Of a stretch of DNA of 64,000 bases, positions 45,046-53,622 are shown piece after piece. The translations under genes were made by a program, and so were the position numbers. The notes beneath the pieces are model-generated. The model was not told the origin of the DNA, did not search any database, and saw only the letters and a program-made list of their open reading frames with translations. Numbering within the stretch: position 1 is the first letter of the stretch; every line of letters starts with the position of its first letter. This stretch comes from Clostridia bacterium (GTDB lineage: Bacteria; Bacillota; Clostridia; UBA1212): positions 20,670 through 84,669 of the forward strand of contig JAFTXP010000018.1 in the NCBI GenBank assembly GCA_017461545.1, given 5' to 3'.

Positions 45046-46065
45046 TTGAGTTTCTTCAGACAAAATATCGCAATTGATTTAGGAACATCTACTATATTGG
45101 TGGGTGTAGAAAAAAAGGGAATAGTTATAAAAGCACCTTCTATGGTTGCAGTAAAAAACGGTACTGATAACGTTTTGGCAATAGGTGATGATGCGGTAGT
45201 TTTACTGGGCAGAACTCCCGGTGACGTATCCATTATAAGACCTATACAGAATGGTGTTATATCCAGTTATACAGTTACCAAGAGAATGCTCGAATATTTT
45301 ATGGATAAAGCTGTGCGAAATCCGCTTAAGAGAATTGTAAAACCGGATGTCATTATATGTATTCCGAGTAAAACTACCGGTGTTGAGAAGCGTGCCGTAG
45401 AAAAGGCGTGCCGAGATGCAGGTGCAGGCAGAATATTCCTTATAGAGGAGCCTCTTGCAGCAGCTGTAGGAGCCGGTGTTGACATATCCAAACCCGCAGG
45501 AAATCTTATAGTTGATGTTGGCGGCGGAACTACCGATATAGCAGTCATTTCATATGAAGGTATAATTTCCAGCCGAAGTGTTAAGGTTGCCGGAGATGTG
45601 TTTGATGATGTCATAAAAAATTACATAAAGAAAAAGTACGGAATACTTATAGGCGACAGAACTGCAGAGACCGTTAAAATTGAGGCCGGATGTATGTTTA
45701 AGAATTCCAGAAAAGATTCTGTCACGATTCAAGGTAGTGAGTTACAGTCTGGTTTGCCGAAAGAAGTGACAATTACATCTGATGAGCTGGTAGAGCCTCT
45801 TGTAGATGCGTGTCTGCCTATTCTTGATGCAGTAAAAGAAGTTCTCGAAGAAACTCCTCCGGAGCTTGCTGCAGATATATTCGGGCGAGGTATTATTTTG
45901 ACAGGCGGAGGATGTCTTATAGAAGGTTTTGATGCATTATTGCGTACTGTGTCAGGCATAGATGCTACTGTAGCAGATGATGCTCAGAAGTGTGTTGTAA
46001 AAGGTTGTCTGAAAATATTGAATGAAATGCCCGAGGCTCAGAAAAATGAAATAAGCCGCGTGTAA
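45046..46065 (+). CDS. mreB: MreB/Mbl family rod shape-determining protein
   Basis: 339 residues from a TTG after AAGGGAG; this length fits the family. Actin-fold nucleotide motifs are present: AIDLGTSTILVG near residue 8, VDVGGGTTDIAVIS near 150 and GRGIILTGGGCLIEG near 282. It polymerises under the cytoplasmic membrane and guides lateral peptidoglycan synthesis. It has its own promoter and terminator and is not followed by mreC/mreD, so it may be an Mbl- or MreBH-type paralogue. The Tad operon ends about 150 bp upstream. Confidence 0.93.
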   Translation: MSFFRQNIAIDLGTSTILVGVEKKGIVIKAPSMVAVKNGTDNVLAIGDDAVVLLGRTPGDVSIIRPIQNGVISSYTVTKRMLEYFMDKAVRNPLKRIVKPDVIICIPSKTTGVEKRAVEKACRDAGAGRIFLIEEPLAAAVGAGVDISKPAGNLIVDVGGGTTDIAVISYEGIISSRSVKVAGDVFDDVIKNYIKKKYGILIGDRTAETVKIEAGCMFKNSRKDSVTIQGSELQSGLPKEVTITSDELVEPLVDACLPILDAVKEVLEETPPELAADIFGRGIILTGGGCLIEGFDALLRTVSGIDATVADDAQKCVVKGCLKILNEMPEAQKNEISRV

Positions 46066-46102
46066 CAGTATCGTATTTAAATACAGATAATATCACAGTA
46101 AT

Positions 46103-46152
46103 AAAGCTCGTGCGTTATAACAATTAAGTTATATTGACACGAGCTTTACTTT
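46103..46152 (+). terminator. Terminator of mreB
   Basis: AAAGCTCGTG and CACGAGCTTT form a 10-bp stem with an inner ATAAC/GTTAT stem, followed by AC and six T. It stands between the convergent mreB and murC genes. Confidence 0.8.
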
Positions 46153-46170
46153 TTTGTGTTTCGCAATCTT

Positions 46171-47628
46171 TTATTTTAATAATTTTGCTATCTGATTTAC
46201 CGTGCCGGCGCCTAAAAGTAAAATTGTGTCATCACGGCGAACATGTTCTTTAAGATATGATGCGATGTCTTCGAACTGAGGCATATATATAGCCCTTATA
46301 CCATTAGACAAAAACTTTTCTGTCAGTATTGAAGCACTGATTTTATCTGTGTATGGTTCTCTTGCGGCATAAATATCAGTTACGATAACGCAGTCACTGT
46401 TTTTGAATACTTCGCAGAATTCATTTTGGAAGTTCAGTGCTCTCGAATAGGTATGAGGTTGGAATACGCACCAGATTTTTCCTGATGTTGTAGTGTGAGC
46501 AGCATCCAATGTTGCTTTTATTTCTGTAGGATGATGTGCGTAGTCATCGATAATAAATGCGCCGTTAACCTTTCCTACAAGTTCGTATCTTCTGCCTGCT
46601 CCTTTAAATACTTCCAAACCTTTGGCGATGCCTTCCGGCGGACAGTTTGCTAAATCTGCAGCAGCAGCTGCTGCTAATGCATTCAGCATATTGTGCCTTC
46701 CGGGAACGTGAAGTTTTGTGTGCGCCAGAATTTTGTTGTTTTTGTATATTGAGAATTCGTATCCGTCGTCAATTACGCAATCTGTGTGATGCATAGTTTC
46801 TTTCACTTCTGAAACGCTGTAATGATACTTTGATAAATCGCCGTTTGCATTTACGATTTTTTCGTCAAGAGGTTTGATGCCGTAAGTGACAATATTGCAG
46901 TGGGCATATTTTGCTATGTCAAGTGTGTTTTTGTCATCGGAGCAGAGTATAAGCCAACCGTCTTCCGGAACTTTTTTTGCAAGCTTACTGAATGCACTCT
47001 TTATGTCATCAAGATCCTTGTAGAAGTCAAGGTGTTCTGCTTCAATATTTAGTATTAAACAGATTTTGGGAGAGAGATTTAAGAAATTTGCGTGGTATTC
47101 GCACGCTTCTGTTACAAAAATATCACCATGCCCTGTTCGTACATTGCTTCCGAGTGTTTGGACCAGTCCGCCTACATGTATGCTCGGATCCATATTTCCG
47201 GAAATCATAACAGATGCCAACATTGATGTTGTTGTAGTTTTTCCGTGTGTACCTGATACAGCAATGGGGCATACATACTCACGTGATAATGCTCCGAGAA
47301 AAGCGCCTCTTTCTATGACAGGTATGTTATTTTGTATTGCTTTTGTAAATTCTGGATTATCGTCAGCGATTGCAAGTGTATAAACAACAAGCTCGCAGTC
47401 TGTGGAGAGGTTCTCTTCGTTGTGTCCTATAAAAACAGCAGCTCCGAGTTTTGTCAGCCTGTCTGTCGAATCTGAAGCTGCTCTGTCCGAACCGGATACT
47501 TTGTAACCTTTGTGAAGTGCTATCTCGGCTATTCCGCTCATGCTGGAACCGCCTATCCCTATAAAATGAATATGACATCCGGGTTTTAGTTTTATTTCAT
47601 CGGATTTTGTATCGTATCTATTGTCCAA
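46171..47628 (-). CDS. murC: UDP-N-acetylmuramate--L-alanine ligase
   Basis: 485 residues. The N-terminal Rossmann motif HFIGIGGSSMSGIAEI near 20-35, the ATP loop SGTHGKTTTTSM near 121, the central EACEYHANFL and the C-terminal domain with GAGRRYELVGKVNGAFIIDDYAHHPTEI near 343-370 make the assignment certain. MurC adds L-alanine to UDP-MurNAc in the cytoplasm, the first amino-acid step of peptidoglycan precursor synthesis. It is a single minus-strand gene facing mreB. Confidence 0.97.
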   Translation of the reverse strand: MDNRYDTKSDEIKLKPGCHIHFIGIGGSSMSGIAEIALHKGYKVSGSDRAASDSTDRLTKLGAAVFIGHNEENLSTDCELVVYTLAIADDNPEFTKAIQNNIPVIERGAFLGALSREYVCPIAVSGTHGKTTTTSMLASVMISGNMDPSIHVGGLVQTLGSNVRTGHGDIFVTEACEYHANFLNLSPKICLILNIEAEHLDFYKDLDDIKSAFSKLAKKVPEDGWLILCSDDKNTLDIAKYAHCNIVTYGIKPLDEKIVNANGDLSKYHYSVSEVKETMHHTDCVIDDGYEFSIYKNNKILAHTKLHVPGRHNMLNALAAAAAADLANCPPEGIAKGLEVFKGAGRRYELVGKVNGAFIIDDYAHHPTEIKATLDAAHTTTSGKIWCVFQPHTYSRALNFQNEFCEVFKNSDCVIVTDIYAAREPYTDKISASILTEKFLSNGIRAIYMPQFEDIASYLKEHVRRDDTILLLGAGTVNQIAKLLK

Positions 47629-47679
47629 GTCGAATAATACTCCTTTAACAGTTAATTTGAACTGACTTTTTATTTAACC

Positions 47680-47790
47680 ATGAAGCAAAAATGTTTGCTT
47701 GCAATGACATTTTTGCGAAGCCGTCAATATACGCAGATGTGCAAAGCACGTATACGGCGCAGCCGTGAGGCTTGAGTAACAAGACTCATT
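47680..47790. repeat. Intergenic palindromic element upstream of murC
   Basis: Two stems are visible: AAAAATGT/ACATTTTT around TTGCTTGCAATG (about 47686-47714) and ATACG/CGTAT around CAGATGTGCAAAGCA (about 47731-47755), followed by GGCGCAGCC and GAGGCTTG/CAAGACTC-like pieces. The 250-bp gap between murC and the next gene holds no gene. The look is that of a dispersed intergenic repeat, but no second copy is in this window. Confidence 0.4.
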
Positions 47791-47903
47791 GCGTTTATTA
47801 TACCATAGTGAGGCTGGAACATTCAATCTATATAAACTATGTAACAAACATAAAAAAATGAGCATATTATTTATAATAAATGAAAAAAAGGGGTGGACAG
47901 AAT

Positions 47904-48135
47904 TTGAACACGAAGAGATATATTCCCGATATCAGTTCCTTTTTTGATGAAAGCCGAAAGTTAACTATCAATGACATTTTTAATTCGCCTGCCTTGGTGC
48001 AGGAGATTGTTTCTTTTGATAAAAACGATTTATATTCGGCAAGTGTACAAGGTTCACAAAAAAATAACAATATCAAAAGAAAACACCGACGGTGCCGTAA
48101 TTTTAAAAGAACTTATCCTTGACGCACAATTTTAA
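47904..48135 (+). pseudogene. Small unknown gene apparently frameshifted at an A7 run
   Basis: A TTG at 47904, eight bases after GGGGTGG, opens a frame encoding LNTKRYIPDISSFFDESR and onward. At the seven-A run 48058-48064 the frame turns into Lys/Arg-rich text ending at 48122, whereas the +1 frame continues as ITISKENTDGAVILKELI and ends naturally at TAA 48133-48135. Dropping one A gives a coherent 76-residue protein. It could be a recent mutation, a sequencing indel or slippage at the homopolymer. No domain is recognised. Confidence 0.55.
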
Positions 48136-48198
48136 ATACAATATACTGGATATTGGTTTATGATATTCTTTTTTACACAAGAGAAGGGAGATTGTTAT

Positions 48199-48609
48199 AT
48201 GTCGGCTTCTAATATTTACTATATTAATGATGCTAATTTTGATAAGGTTACAATGCAGAGCAAGATGCCTGTTCTGATTGACTTTTATGCTGATTGGTGC
48301 GGACCGTGCAGAACGCTTGCATCGGTTATAGAAAAAGTGGCTGCGGAGTATGACGGACAAGTTGCTTTTTGTAAAATGAACGTTGATGAGAATCCTAACA
48401 CACCGAATCGGTATAAGATTGCTGCGATTCCTACTGTTATTTTGTTTATTGACGGACTTGCTGCAGAGAAGACGGTTGGATTGCACGATATAGATTTTTA
48501 TAAAGAAATGTTGGACAAGCATCTAAAAAAAGAAGATAAAGTATTTGATGCAGCAGATCAGACGGATGAGCAGAAAGAACTGCACGAACCTGAAGAGACG
48601 GTTGACTGA
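48199..48609 (+). CDS. trxA: Thioredoxin
   Basis: 136 residues from the ATG at 48199 with GAAGGGAG upstream; the frame opens 13 codons earlier without a ribosome site. The redox motif WCGPCR lies near residues 33-38 within LIDFYADWCGPCRTLA, and the cis-proline segment is AAIPTVILF near 75-83. After the normal domain (about 105 residues) an acidic, Gln/Glu-rich tail of about 30 residues is added, which is unusual. It reduces protein disulfides in the cytoplasm. Confidence 0.93.
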   Translation: MSASNIYYINDANFDKVTMQSKMPVLIDFYADWCGPCRTLASVIEKVAAEYDGQVAFCKMNVDENPNTPNRYKIAAIPTVILFIDGLAAEKTVGLHDIDFYKEMLDKHLKKEDKVFDAADQTDEQKELHEPEETVD

Positions 48610-48679
48610 AAAAAGTGGATTTTCGATTTTTTAAGGAATATAATAACAATTTTAATAAAAAATAGGAGTGAGTTTTGCT

Positions 48680-49363
48680 ATGGCTAAGTCAGACAATAAT
48701 GGACAGAAACTTTTCGGTACAGAGTTTAACGGTTTTAATAAAAAACAGGTTACCGAATACATCGCTTCACTTGAGAATAAGTACAATGCTTCTTTGAAAC
48801 AAAAAGAGACAGATATCAGCTCATTGGAAAATTCATATAACGAATTACAGGATAAGTATGCTGAGCTTTTTGATTCTTATATGGTTTTGCAGGAGGAGAA
48901 GTCCAAGATTGCCGATGTGCTTATTGGTGCTGAAAACAGAGCCGGTGAGATAATAGAACAGGCAAAGCACGATGCCGAAAAAGAACGTTCTGAGCTTGAA
49001 GCACAGTCAGAACTGCTGAGAGAGGCTATTGTAGACAAGAATAAAATATTAAAAAATATGAAAGATTCAGCAAATGCGTTAGTTGCAGAATTTGAAGCAC
49101 TGATGGACAGCAAGGTTAAAGAGATGCGCTCTATGCTTGATTCCGGCATTGCGGAACTTAATTCGAAAGTTGATTTAGTCATAACAGATACTGCTGCCAA
49201 AAATGAAGCGGCATCTGTTCCAGACAAAGATGATAGTGCTGATGGAGAAATTTACGCTGTTACAGAGCTTTCGGACAATACAGATGATGTGGTTCCGAAT
49301 GAAGTAACCGGGATTTTTGAGGACGAGGACGAAAAAAAGAATGACGGAGATATGTTTTTATAA
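48680..49363 (+). CDS. DivIVA-like coiled-coil cell-division/polarity protein
   Basis: 227 residues from the ATG at 48680 (AGGAG eleven bases upstream). The N-terminal FGTEFNGFNKKQVTEYIASLENKY resembles the membrane-targeting DivIVA/GpsB start (F-x-GF-x2-x2-V-x2-F). A long coiled coil of EALKxx-type heptads spans about 30-170, including AENRAGEIIEQAKHDAEKERSELE, and the C-terminus is acidic. Such proteins recognise curved membrane and position division or growth proteins. The position beside the c-di-AMP genes in a same-strand run fits an envelope role. Confidence 0.75.
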   Translation: MAKSDNNGQKLFGTEFNGFNKKQVTEYIASLENKYNASLKQKETDISSLENSYNELQDKYAELFDSYMVLQEEKSKIADVLIGAENRAGEIIEQAKHDAEKERSELEAQSELLREAIVDKNKILKNMKDSANALVAEFEALMDSKVKEMRSMLDSGIAELNSKVDLVITDTAAKNEAASVPDKDDSADGEIYAVTELSDNTDDVVPNEVTGIFEDEDEKKNDGDMFL

Positions 49364-49392
49364 GAAACAGAGGAAAGCGGGTTTTAGATTAA

Positions 49393-49524
49393 ATGGAGAA
49401 TAAGAATGGTAATAAACGAAGCCTTGCAGTGAGAATAATGTGCTTGATTTTGGCAGTAGCTATGGTTTCTTCTACAATTTTATATGTAATATTTTATTTA
49501 ATTGAGTATTTTAAGAACGTATAA
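49393..49524 (+). CDS. Small single-pass membrane protein upstream of cdaA
   Basis: A 43-residue frame, too short for routine calling: a basic N-terminus (MENKNGNKRSLAVRI) followed by a hydrophobic helix CLILAVAMVSSTILYVIFYL and a short tail. It fills the gap between the DivIVA-like gene and cdaA (29 bp and about 47 bp spacers). The ribosome site is weak (AGAGGAAAG about 17 bases upstream). Topology would be N-terminus inside. Coding status is supported by composition and context only. Confidence 0.5.
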   Translation: MENKNGNKRSLAVRIMCLILAVAMVSSTILYVIFYLIEYFKNV

Positions 49525-49571
49525 GCATAAATAATTATTCGACACATATTTAAATTGGGGTGAGCGAAGTT

Positions 49572-50474
49572 TTGGGGTTGATTTTAGCTGATTCAGGCGG
49601 AATCGGAAGTGTATTCATATTTTTGGGTGAATATTTAGGAATAGAATCTGCATGGGACATTATATTGATTTTATTGGATTTAACAATAGTATCATATGCA
49701 GTCTTTAAGATAATACAGTTATTTCATGATTCTAGGGCAAAACAAGTGGGAAAAGGTATACTGCTTATTTTGCTTATAGCTTCTGTTGCCAATTTAATGA
49801 ATTTAACCGCAGTGTCGTATATAGTCAATATTTTGGTTTCAATTTTACCCGTTACGATAGTTGTTTTATTCCAGACAGAGATAAAAAGAATTTTTGAAGG
49901 TGTAGGACATACAAAATTAAGAGATTATTTTCATCCGGACAAAAATAAAGAGAATGAAGCGACCGAGCGTGTAATTGATGAGATAATCGTTGCAGTAGAA
50001 GATCTTGCCGAAAACCGTGTAGGTGCATTACTTGTATTTGAGAGACAGACTAACTTAGGTGAAGTAATCAGTTCGGGTACAATTATTGATGCAAATGTTA
50101 CGTCTGCATTGATACGTCAGATTTTTGTTATAAATACACCTTTGCATGACGGTGCTACAGTTATAAGAAATAATCGCATATATGCTTCAGGCTGTTTCCT
50201 TCCGCTTACTACAGATTCGTCTTTAAATAAAGAACTTGGTACGAGACATCGCGCCGGAATCGGTGTTACTGAGATTTCAGACTGTATAACATTGATAGTA
50301 TCTGAAGAAACCGGAATAATTTCATGTGCACAAAATGGTTCCCTTACTAGAAATATGGACTCTACTATGTTAAAACGTGTGTTGAGTGACAATCTGATGA
50401 TAAAAGATAAAGAGAAGGACAAAGAGACCGAGTCTGATAAAAAGAAGCGATTCTTCAGGAGGCGCACAAGATGA
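49572..50474 (+). CDS. cdaA: Diadenylate cyclase CdaA
   Basis: About 300 residues. Three transmembrane helices occupy residues about 25-90, then the DisA_N cyclase domain with LHDGATVI near 192 and TRHRAGIGVTE near 227. It condenses two ATP into c-di-AMP, the messenger controlling potassium, osmolyte and wall homeostasis. The TTG at 49572 with GGGGTG nine bases upstream is favoured; a GTG at 49560 lacks a ribosome site. It overlaps cdaR by four bases (ATGA). The gene usually third in this operon, glmM, is not here. Confidence 0.95.
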   Translation: MGLILADSGGIGSVFIFLGEYLGIESAWDIILILLDLTIVSYAVFKIIQLFHDSRAKQVGKGILLILLIASVANLMNLTAVSYIVNILVSILPVTIVVLFQTEIKRIFEGVGHTKLRDYFHPDKNKENEATERVIDEIIVAVEDLAENRVGALLVFERQTNLGEVISSGTIIDANVTSALIRQIFVINTPLHDGATVIRNNRIYASGCFLPLTTDSSLNKELGTRHRAGIGVTEISDCITLIVSEETGIISCAQNGSLTRNMDSTMLKRVLSDNLMIKDKEKDKETESDKKKRFFRRRTR

Positions 50475-51982
50475 ATAAAAGAATGCAGACTGTCCTCCAA
50501 AGTAAATATTTCTATATTGCAGTGTCAGTTATTGTGGCAATTGCCATATGGATAATTGCGCTTAATACCATAAATCCGGTTGTAGAGAATACAATGGATG
50601 TATCTATAGTATATTTAAATGAAGATGCTCCTGCGGAAAAAAATCTTTCGCGGACGTCAGAACTTGATATTAGTACAGCTACGATAAAGGTGTCCGGAAG
50701 ACAGAATACGATAAATAATCTGCTTGCGAGTGAAATAAAAATTTATATTGATTTTGCGGATGTCTCAGAAATCGGTGTTACTCATTTAAAGGTAAGCCAG
50801 CCTCAGTGTGATCGTTTCGGCGTTAAGATATTGGATTATTACCCGAAAGAGGTTGATGTGTCATATGATACAAAGACAGAAATGTATCTTAATGTGAAAA
50901 CGGAATACACAAATGATGTTTTAGCCGAAGGTTTCGAATTTATCTCCGTAAAGGCAGAGCCTGATAGCGTGCCTATCAGCGGATTTGTTTCTGATATAGA
51001 GGGGCTTGACTATATAAAAGTAAGCTTATCTGACAATGTTGAAAACGGTACGATAAACTCTAACAGAACAATAAGTCTTTTAGGTCGTTATATAACGAAC
51101 TCAGGACACGATGTGACTGCAAATTTCGAACCGGAAAAGATTACCGTAAAAATAGAAGTTGCAAAAAGAGTTCCTATAACATATACAGTTGTAGGCAGCC
51201 CGCGCGAAGACTGTTATTTGTTAAAACACGGAATCTCGTCTGAAACTGTCTTGTTGCAGGGAGACTCAGATGTTGTTTCAAAGATAACCGAGATTGATTT
51301 GGGAGAAATCGATATTACGGGTATTTCTGAAAAACTTAACCGCGATATAGATCTTAAAGACTATCTTCCGTCAGGAGTTACCATTTACGGTGATTCTATA
51401 AGGTATATTGTTGTTGATGTTGAATCTTATGTAACGAAGCAGATTGAGATGAGCTTGGATGATATAAGCCAGCCTGGTAAAAATGATGCTGAATACGAGT
51501 ACGATATCAGGTTTGCTGATTCATTGAAAGCTGTAAATAATAAAGTCAAAGTGACGATTAAAGGAAAAGCTGCGGATATAGAGAATATGACTATTGGTTC
51601 ATTAACTCCTGTGCTGGATTTGTCTGACAAGAACATTGGCTCATACAGAAATCAAAATATTGTTTTTACAGTGCCGGAGAATGTAACTGTTGTGGGTGAA
51701 TATCCTGTGAATATTGAAGTTAGTTTGATTGAGGTTCCTGAACCGGAAGTCCCGAATAGTTCGTCGCAACCGCAAAATTCTACAACTCCCGTGGCTACAC
51801 AAACTGTTGCTCCTACTGGTACTTCCTCTGCTACAGCAACTGTTGTGCCTACTAAACCTGTTGCGACAGCAACTGTCTCACCTGCAACAACTACTGCGCC
51901 CACAGCAACCACTGCGCCTATTGCTGTTTCTGATGTATTGCCGGAATCAACAGCAAATGTGTCTGCTGAAAATAATGAATAA
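50471..51982 (+). CDS. cdaR: CdaA regulator CdaR with YbbR repeats
   Basis: 503 residues. One N-terminal membrane helix (about 14-34) is followed by about four YbbR beta domains (about 45-420) with recurring KVSGRQNTINNL- and VTHLKV-type elements. The last 75 residues are a Pro/Thr/Ala/Val-rich tail of low complexity, probably spanning the wall. CdaR binds CdaA at the membrane and tunes c-di-AMP production. It starts within the cdaA stop (ATGA). Confidence 0.9.
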   Translation: MNKRMQTVLQSKYFYIAVSVIVAIAIWIIALNTINPVVENTMDVSIVYLNEDAPAEKNLSRTSELDISTATIKVSGRQNTINNLLASEIKIYIDFADVSEIGVTHLKVSQPQCDRFGVKILDYYPKEVDVSYDTKTEMYLNVKTEYTNDVLAEGFEFISVKAEPDSVPISGFVSDIEGLDYIKVSLSDNVENGTINSNRTISLLGRYITNSGHDVTANFEPEKITVKIEVAKRVPITYTVVGSPREDCYLLKHGISSETVLLQGDSDVVSKITEIDLGEIDITGISEKLNRDIDLKDYLPSGVTIYGDSIRYIVVDVESYVTKQIEMSLDDISQPGKNDAEYEYDIRFADSLKAVNNKVKVTIKGKAADIENMTIGSLTPVLDLSDKNIGSYRNQNIVFTVPENVTVVGEYPVNIEVSLIEVPEPEVPNSSSQPQNSTTPVATQTVAPTGTSSATATVVPTKPVATATVSPATTTAPTATTAPIAVSDVLPESTANVSAENNE

Positions 51983-51995
51983 TTGGTGGAAATAG

Positions 51996-52841
51996 ATGAG
52001 TAAGAAAAGAACTGTAAAGCAAATAATTCGTCGAGTTTTAAATGCTGTTTTGATAATTGGAATGATTGTGCCTATGGCATACTATTTGTATATCTTTACT
52101 GTTAAATATATTGAAAGAAGTGAAACGGCATCCGGTTTTGTGTCAGCTGTTTTTTCTACATGGACAGCTCTTTCCGGTATGTTTTTAAAATTGGCTTTTA
52201 TATCAGCGATTTTTATCGTTATAAAACTATTGTCATTATTGCCGTTGCTTTTCAGCCGTATAAAGGTATACCATCGAGGTACTGATGTTCAGGAAATTGT
52301 ACCTGCTGAATCTTTCGATGAAATAAAGAATATAAAACTTGATGATTTTATCAGAAAGTACAAAGAAGTTATGTATGATGCTGAAAGGACGGCGGCACTT
52401 TTGCCTGTGGTATTATACGCTATTTCGTCAGGCAATCCTGATTCGGATGATATTGTTAATTTTATCACAAACAGAGCAAGCGATAACGAAATGTCTCTGT
52501 CAGAACTTAAGAACATTAAAAAACAGCTGGAGGGAAAAGAATATATTGCTTTGTCTTATTTCACATGCACAACTCCGGAAAACGGATATGAGGTGAGCGG
52601 TGTTCCGACTACAAGAATAAAGTTCTCCGGAACGTCAGGAAATGACAAGGATGAAAAAACACTTTACATTGCATGCAGCGGTTCCGGCAGTTACAGACCG
52701 ATAAAATTAAAAGCCATTTCTCCTAAAACTGTAAAGAAATCTAAAAATACATACATAGCTGAAATAAAGACAGATGATATGATATGGATTTTCGATGAAT
52801 TTTCTGCATCTTTGGTAAATGTGAAGACATATAAACAATAA
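51996..52841 (+). CDS. Unknown membrane protein of the cda operon
   Basis: 281 residues. Two hydrophobic helices (about 14-36 and 63-88) are followed by a soluble region of about 190 residues with no domain I recognise, rich in Lys/Asp and containing SSGNPDSDDIVNFITNRASDNEMSL. TGGTGG lies before the ATG. The 13-bp distance to cdaR and the terminator after it place it as the last gene of the cda transcript, in the position where glmM sits in other Firmicutes. Confidence 0.7.
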   Translation: MSKKRTVKQIIRRVLNAVLIIGMIVPMAYYLYIFTVKYIERSETASGFVSAVFSTWTALSGMFLKLAFISAIFIVIKLLSLLPLLFSRIKVYHRGTDVQEIVPAESFDEIKNIKLDDFIRKYKEVMYDAERTAALLPVVLYAISSGNPDSDDIVNFITNRASDNEMSLSELKNIKKQLEGKEYIALSYFTCTTPENGYEVSGVPTTRIKFSGTSGNDKDEKTLYIACSGSGSYRPIKLKAISPKTVKKSKNTYIAEIKTDDMIWIFDEFSASLVNVKTYKQ

Positions 52842-52866
52842 GCTAAAAATGTTTTAAAAATTTTAA

Positions 52867-52908
52867 GACAAGAACGGCACATCATCCGATGTGCCGTTCT
52901 TGTCTTTT
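52867..52908. terminator. Terminator of the cda operon, probably bidirectional
   Basis: GACAAGAACGGCACAT and ATGTGCCGTTCTTGTC form a perfect 16-bp stem around CATCCG, then four T. On the minus strand it follows the LysM gene, whose stop is 21 bp away. Confidence 0.92.
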
Positions 52909-52928
52909 GGGGTTCGATTGAGGAAAAT

Positions 52929-53321
52929 CTATTTGTCAACAGGGATAAGCAAAACTTTTCCGGAGTAAATTGTAAATCCGTCTAAACCGTTTATTTCTCT
53001 TATCTCCTGTATAACATCTCTGGGATCTGAATCGGGGAAGTTTTCTTTGGCAATACTCCAGAGGGTGTCCCCGTTTTCGACTATTAATTCGGAATATTCT
53101 GTCTGTGCATCGGCGTTGTCTTTTGCAAGGGCAATCAACATACCCCCGGTGAGAATTGTGACAGCCATGACAATCACAGCAACGGTTATTGCTTTTTTGT
53201 GTAATTCTTTTTTTCTCCTGTAAGCAGCTCTCTCGTCTCTGCCGCAGATTGGTTTGCATTTAAAAATATTAAGAGTATCGATAAAATTGGCTAATGCGTT
53301 GTTTTTTTCAATTTTTGTCAT
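52929..53321 (-). CDS. SOS-controlled LysM protein, YneA-like
   Basis: 130 residues from the ATG at 53321 with TAAGGAGG upstream. One membrane helix (AITVAVIVMAVTILTGGMLIAL, about 45-66) is followed by a C-terminal LysM domain (about 80-128) that opens with IVENGDTLWSIAKENFP and ends in GKVLLIPVDK. The architecture of short cytosolic part, one helix and terminal LysM is that of YneA, which blocks division during the SOS response in Bacillus. Two LexA-type boxes lie in and beside the promoter -10 and spacer. The cytosolic start is longer than in YneA. Confidence 0.85.
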   Translation of the reverse strand: MTKIEKNNALANFIDTLNIFKCKPICGRDERAAYRRKKELHKKAITVAVIVMAVTILTGGMLIALAKDNADAQTEYSELIVENGDTLWSIAKENFPDSDPRDVIQEIREINGLDGFTIYSGKVLLIPVDK

Positions 53322-53440
53322 ATGTATTTCCTCCTTATGATCCGCAAAGCGGAACTTTATTTTCGTTATGTACATATTATATAAATACATATGTCCGATA
53401 AAACGGACAGTTGATTATATCGAACGCTATTTTTTAATTA

Positions 53441-53476
53441 CGAACATATGTTAGCAGAACAAATGTTCTTTGTCAA
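53441..53476 (-). promoter_or_regulatory. SOS promoter with two LexA boxes
   Basis: On the minus strand TTGACA (complement of 53471-53476) and TAACAT (complement of 53448-53453) are 17 bp apart. GAACATTTGTTC (53457-53468) fills the spacer and CTAACATATGTTCG (53441-53454) covers the -10; both fit the Gram-positive LexA consensus CGAAC-N4-GTTCG, the second with one mismatch. A further palindrome TGTCCG-ATAAAA-CGGACA lies at 53392-53409 in the leader. Confidence 0.85.
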
Positions 53477-53622
53477 CCGGTTTATTGAGAAAAAATGCGA
53501 AAACGTAAAAATGTTTGGAAAAAATAAGATGGATAATCGACCTTCTATTATGACAAACTTTATATAGTTGATTTTTGAATCAATAATTGTAGTTAAAGTG
53601 TAAAAATAGGAGGAAATAAAAT

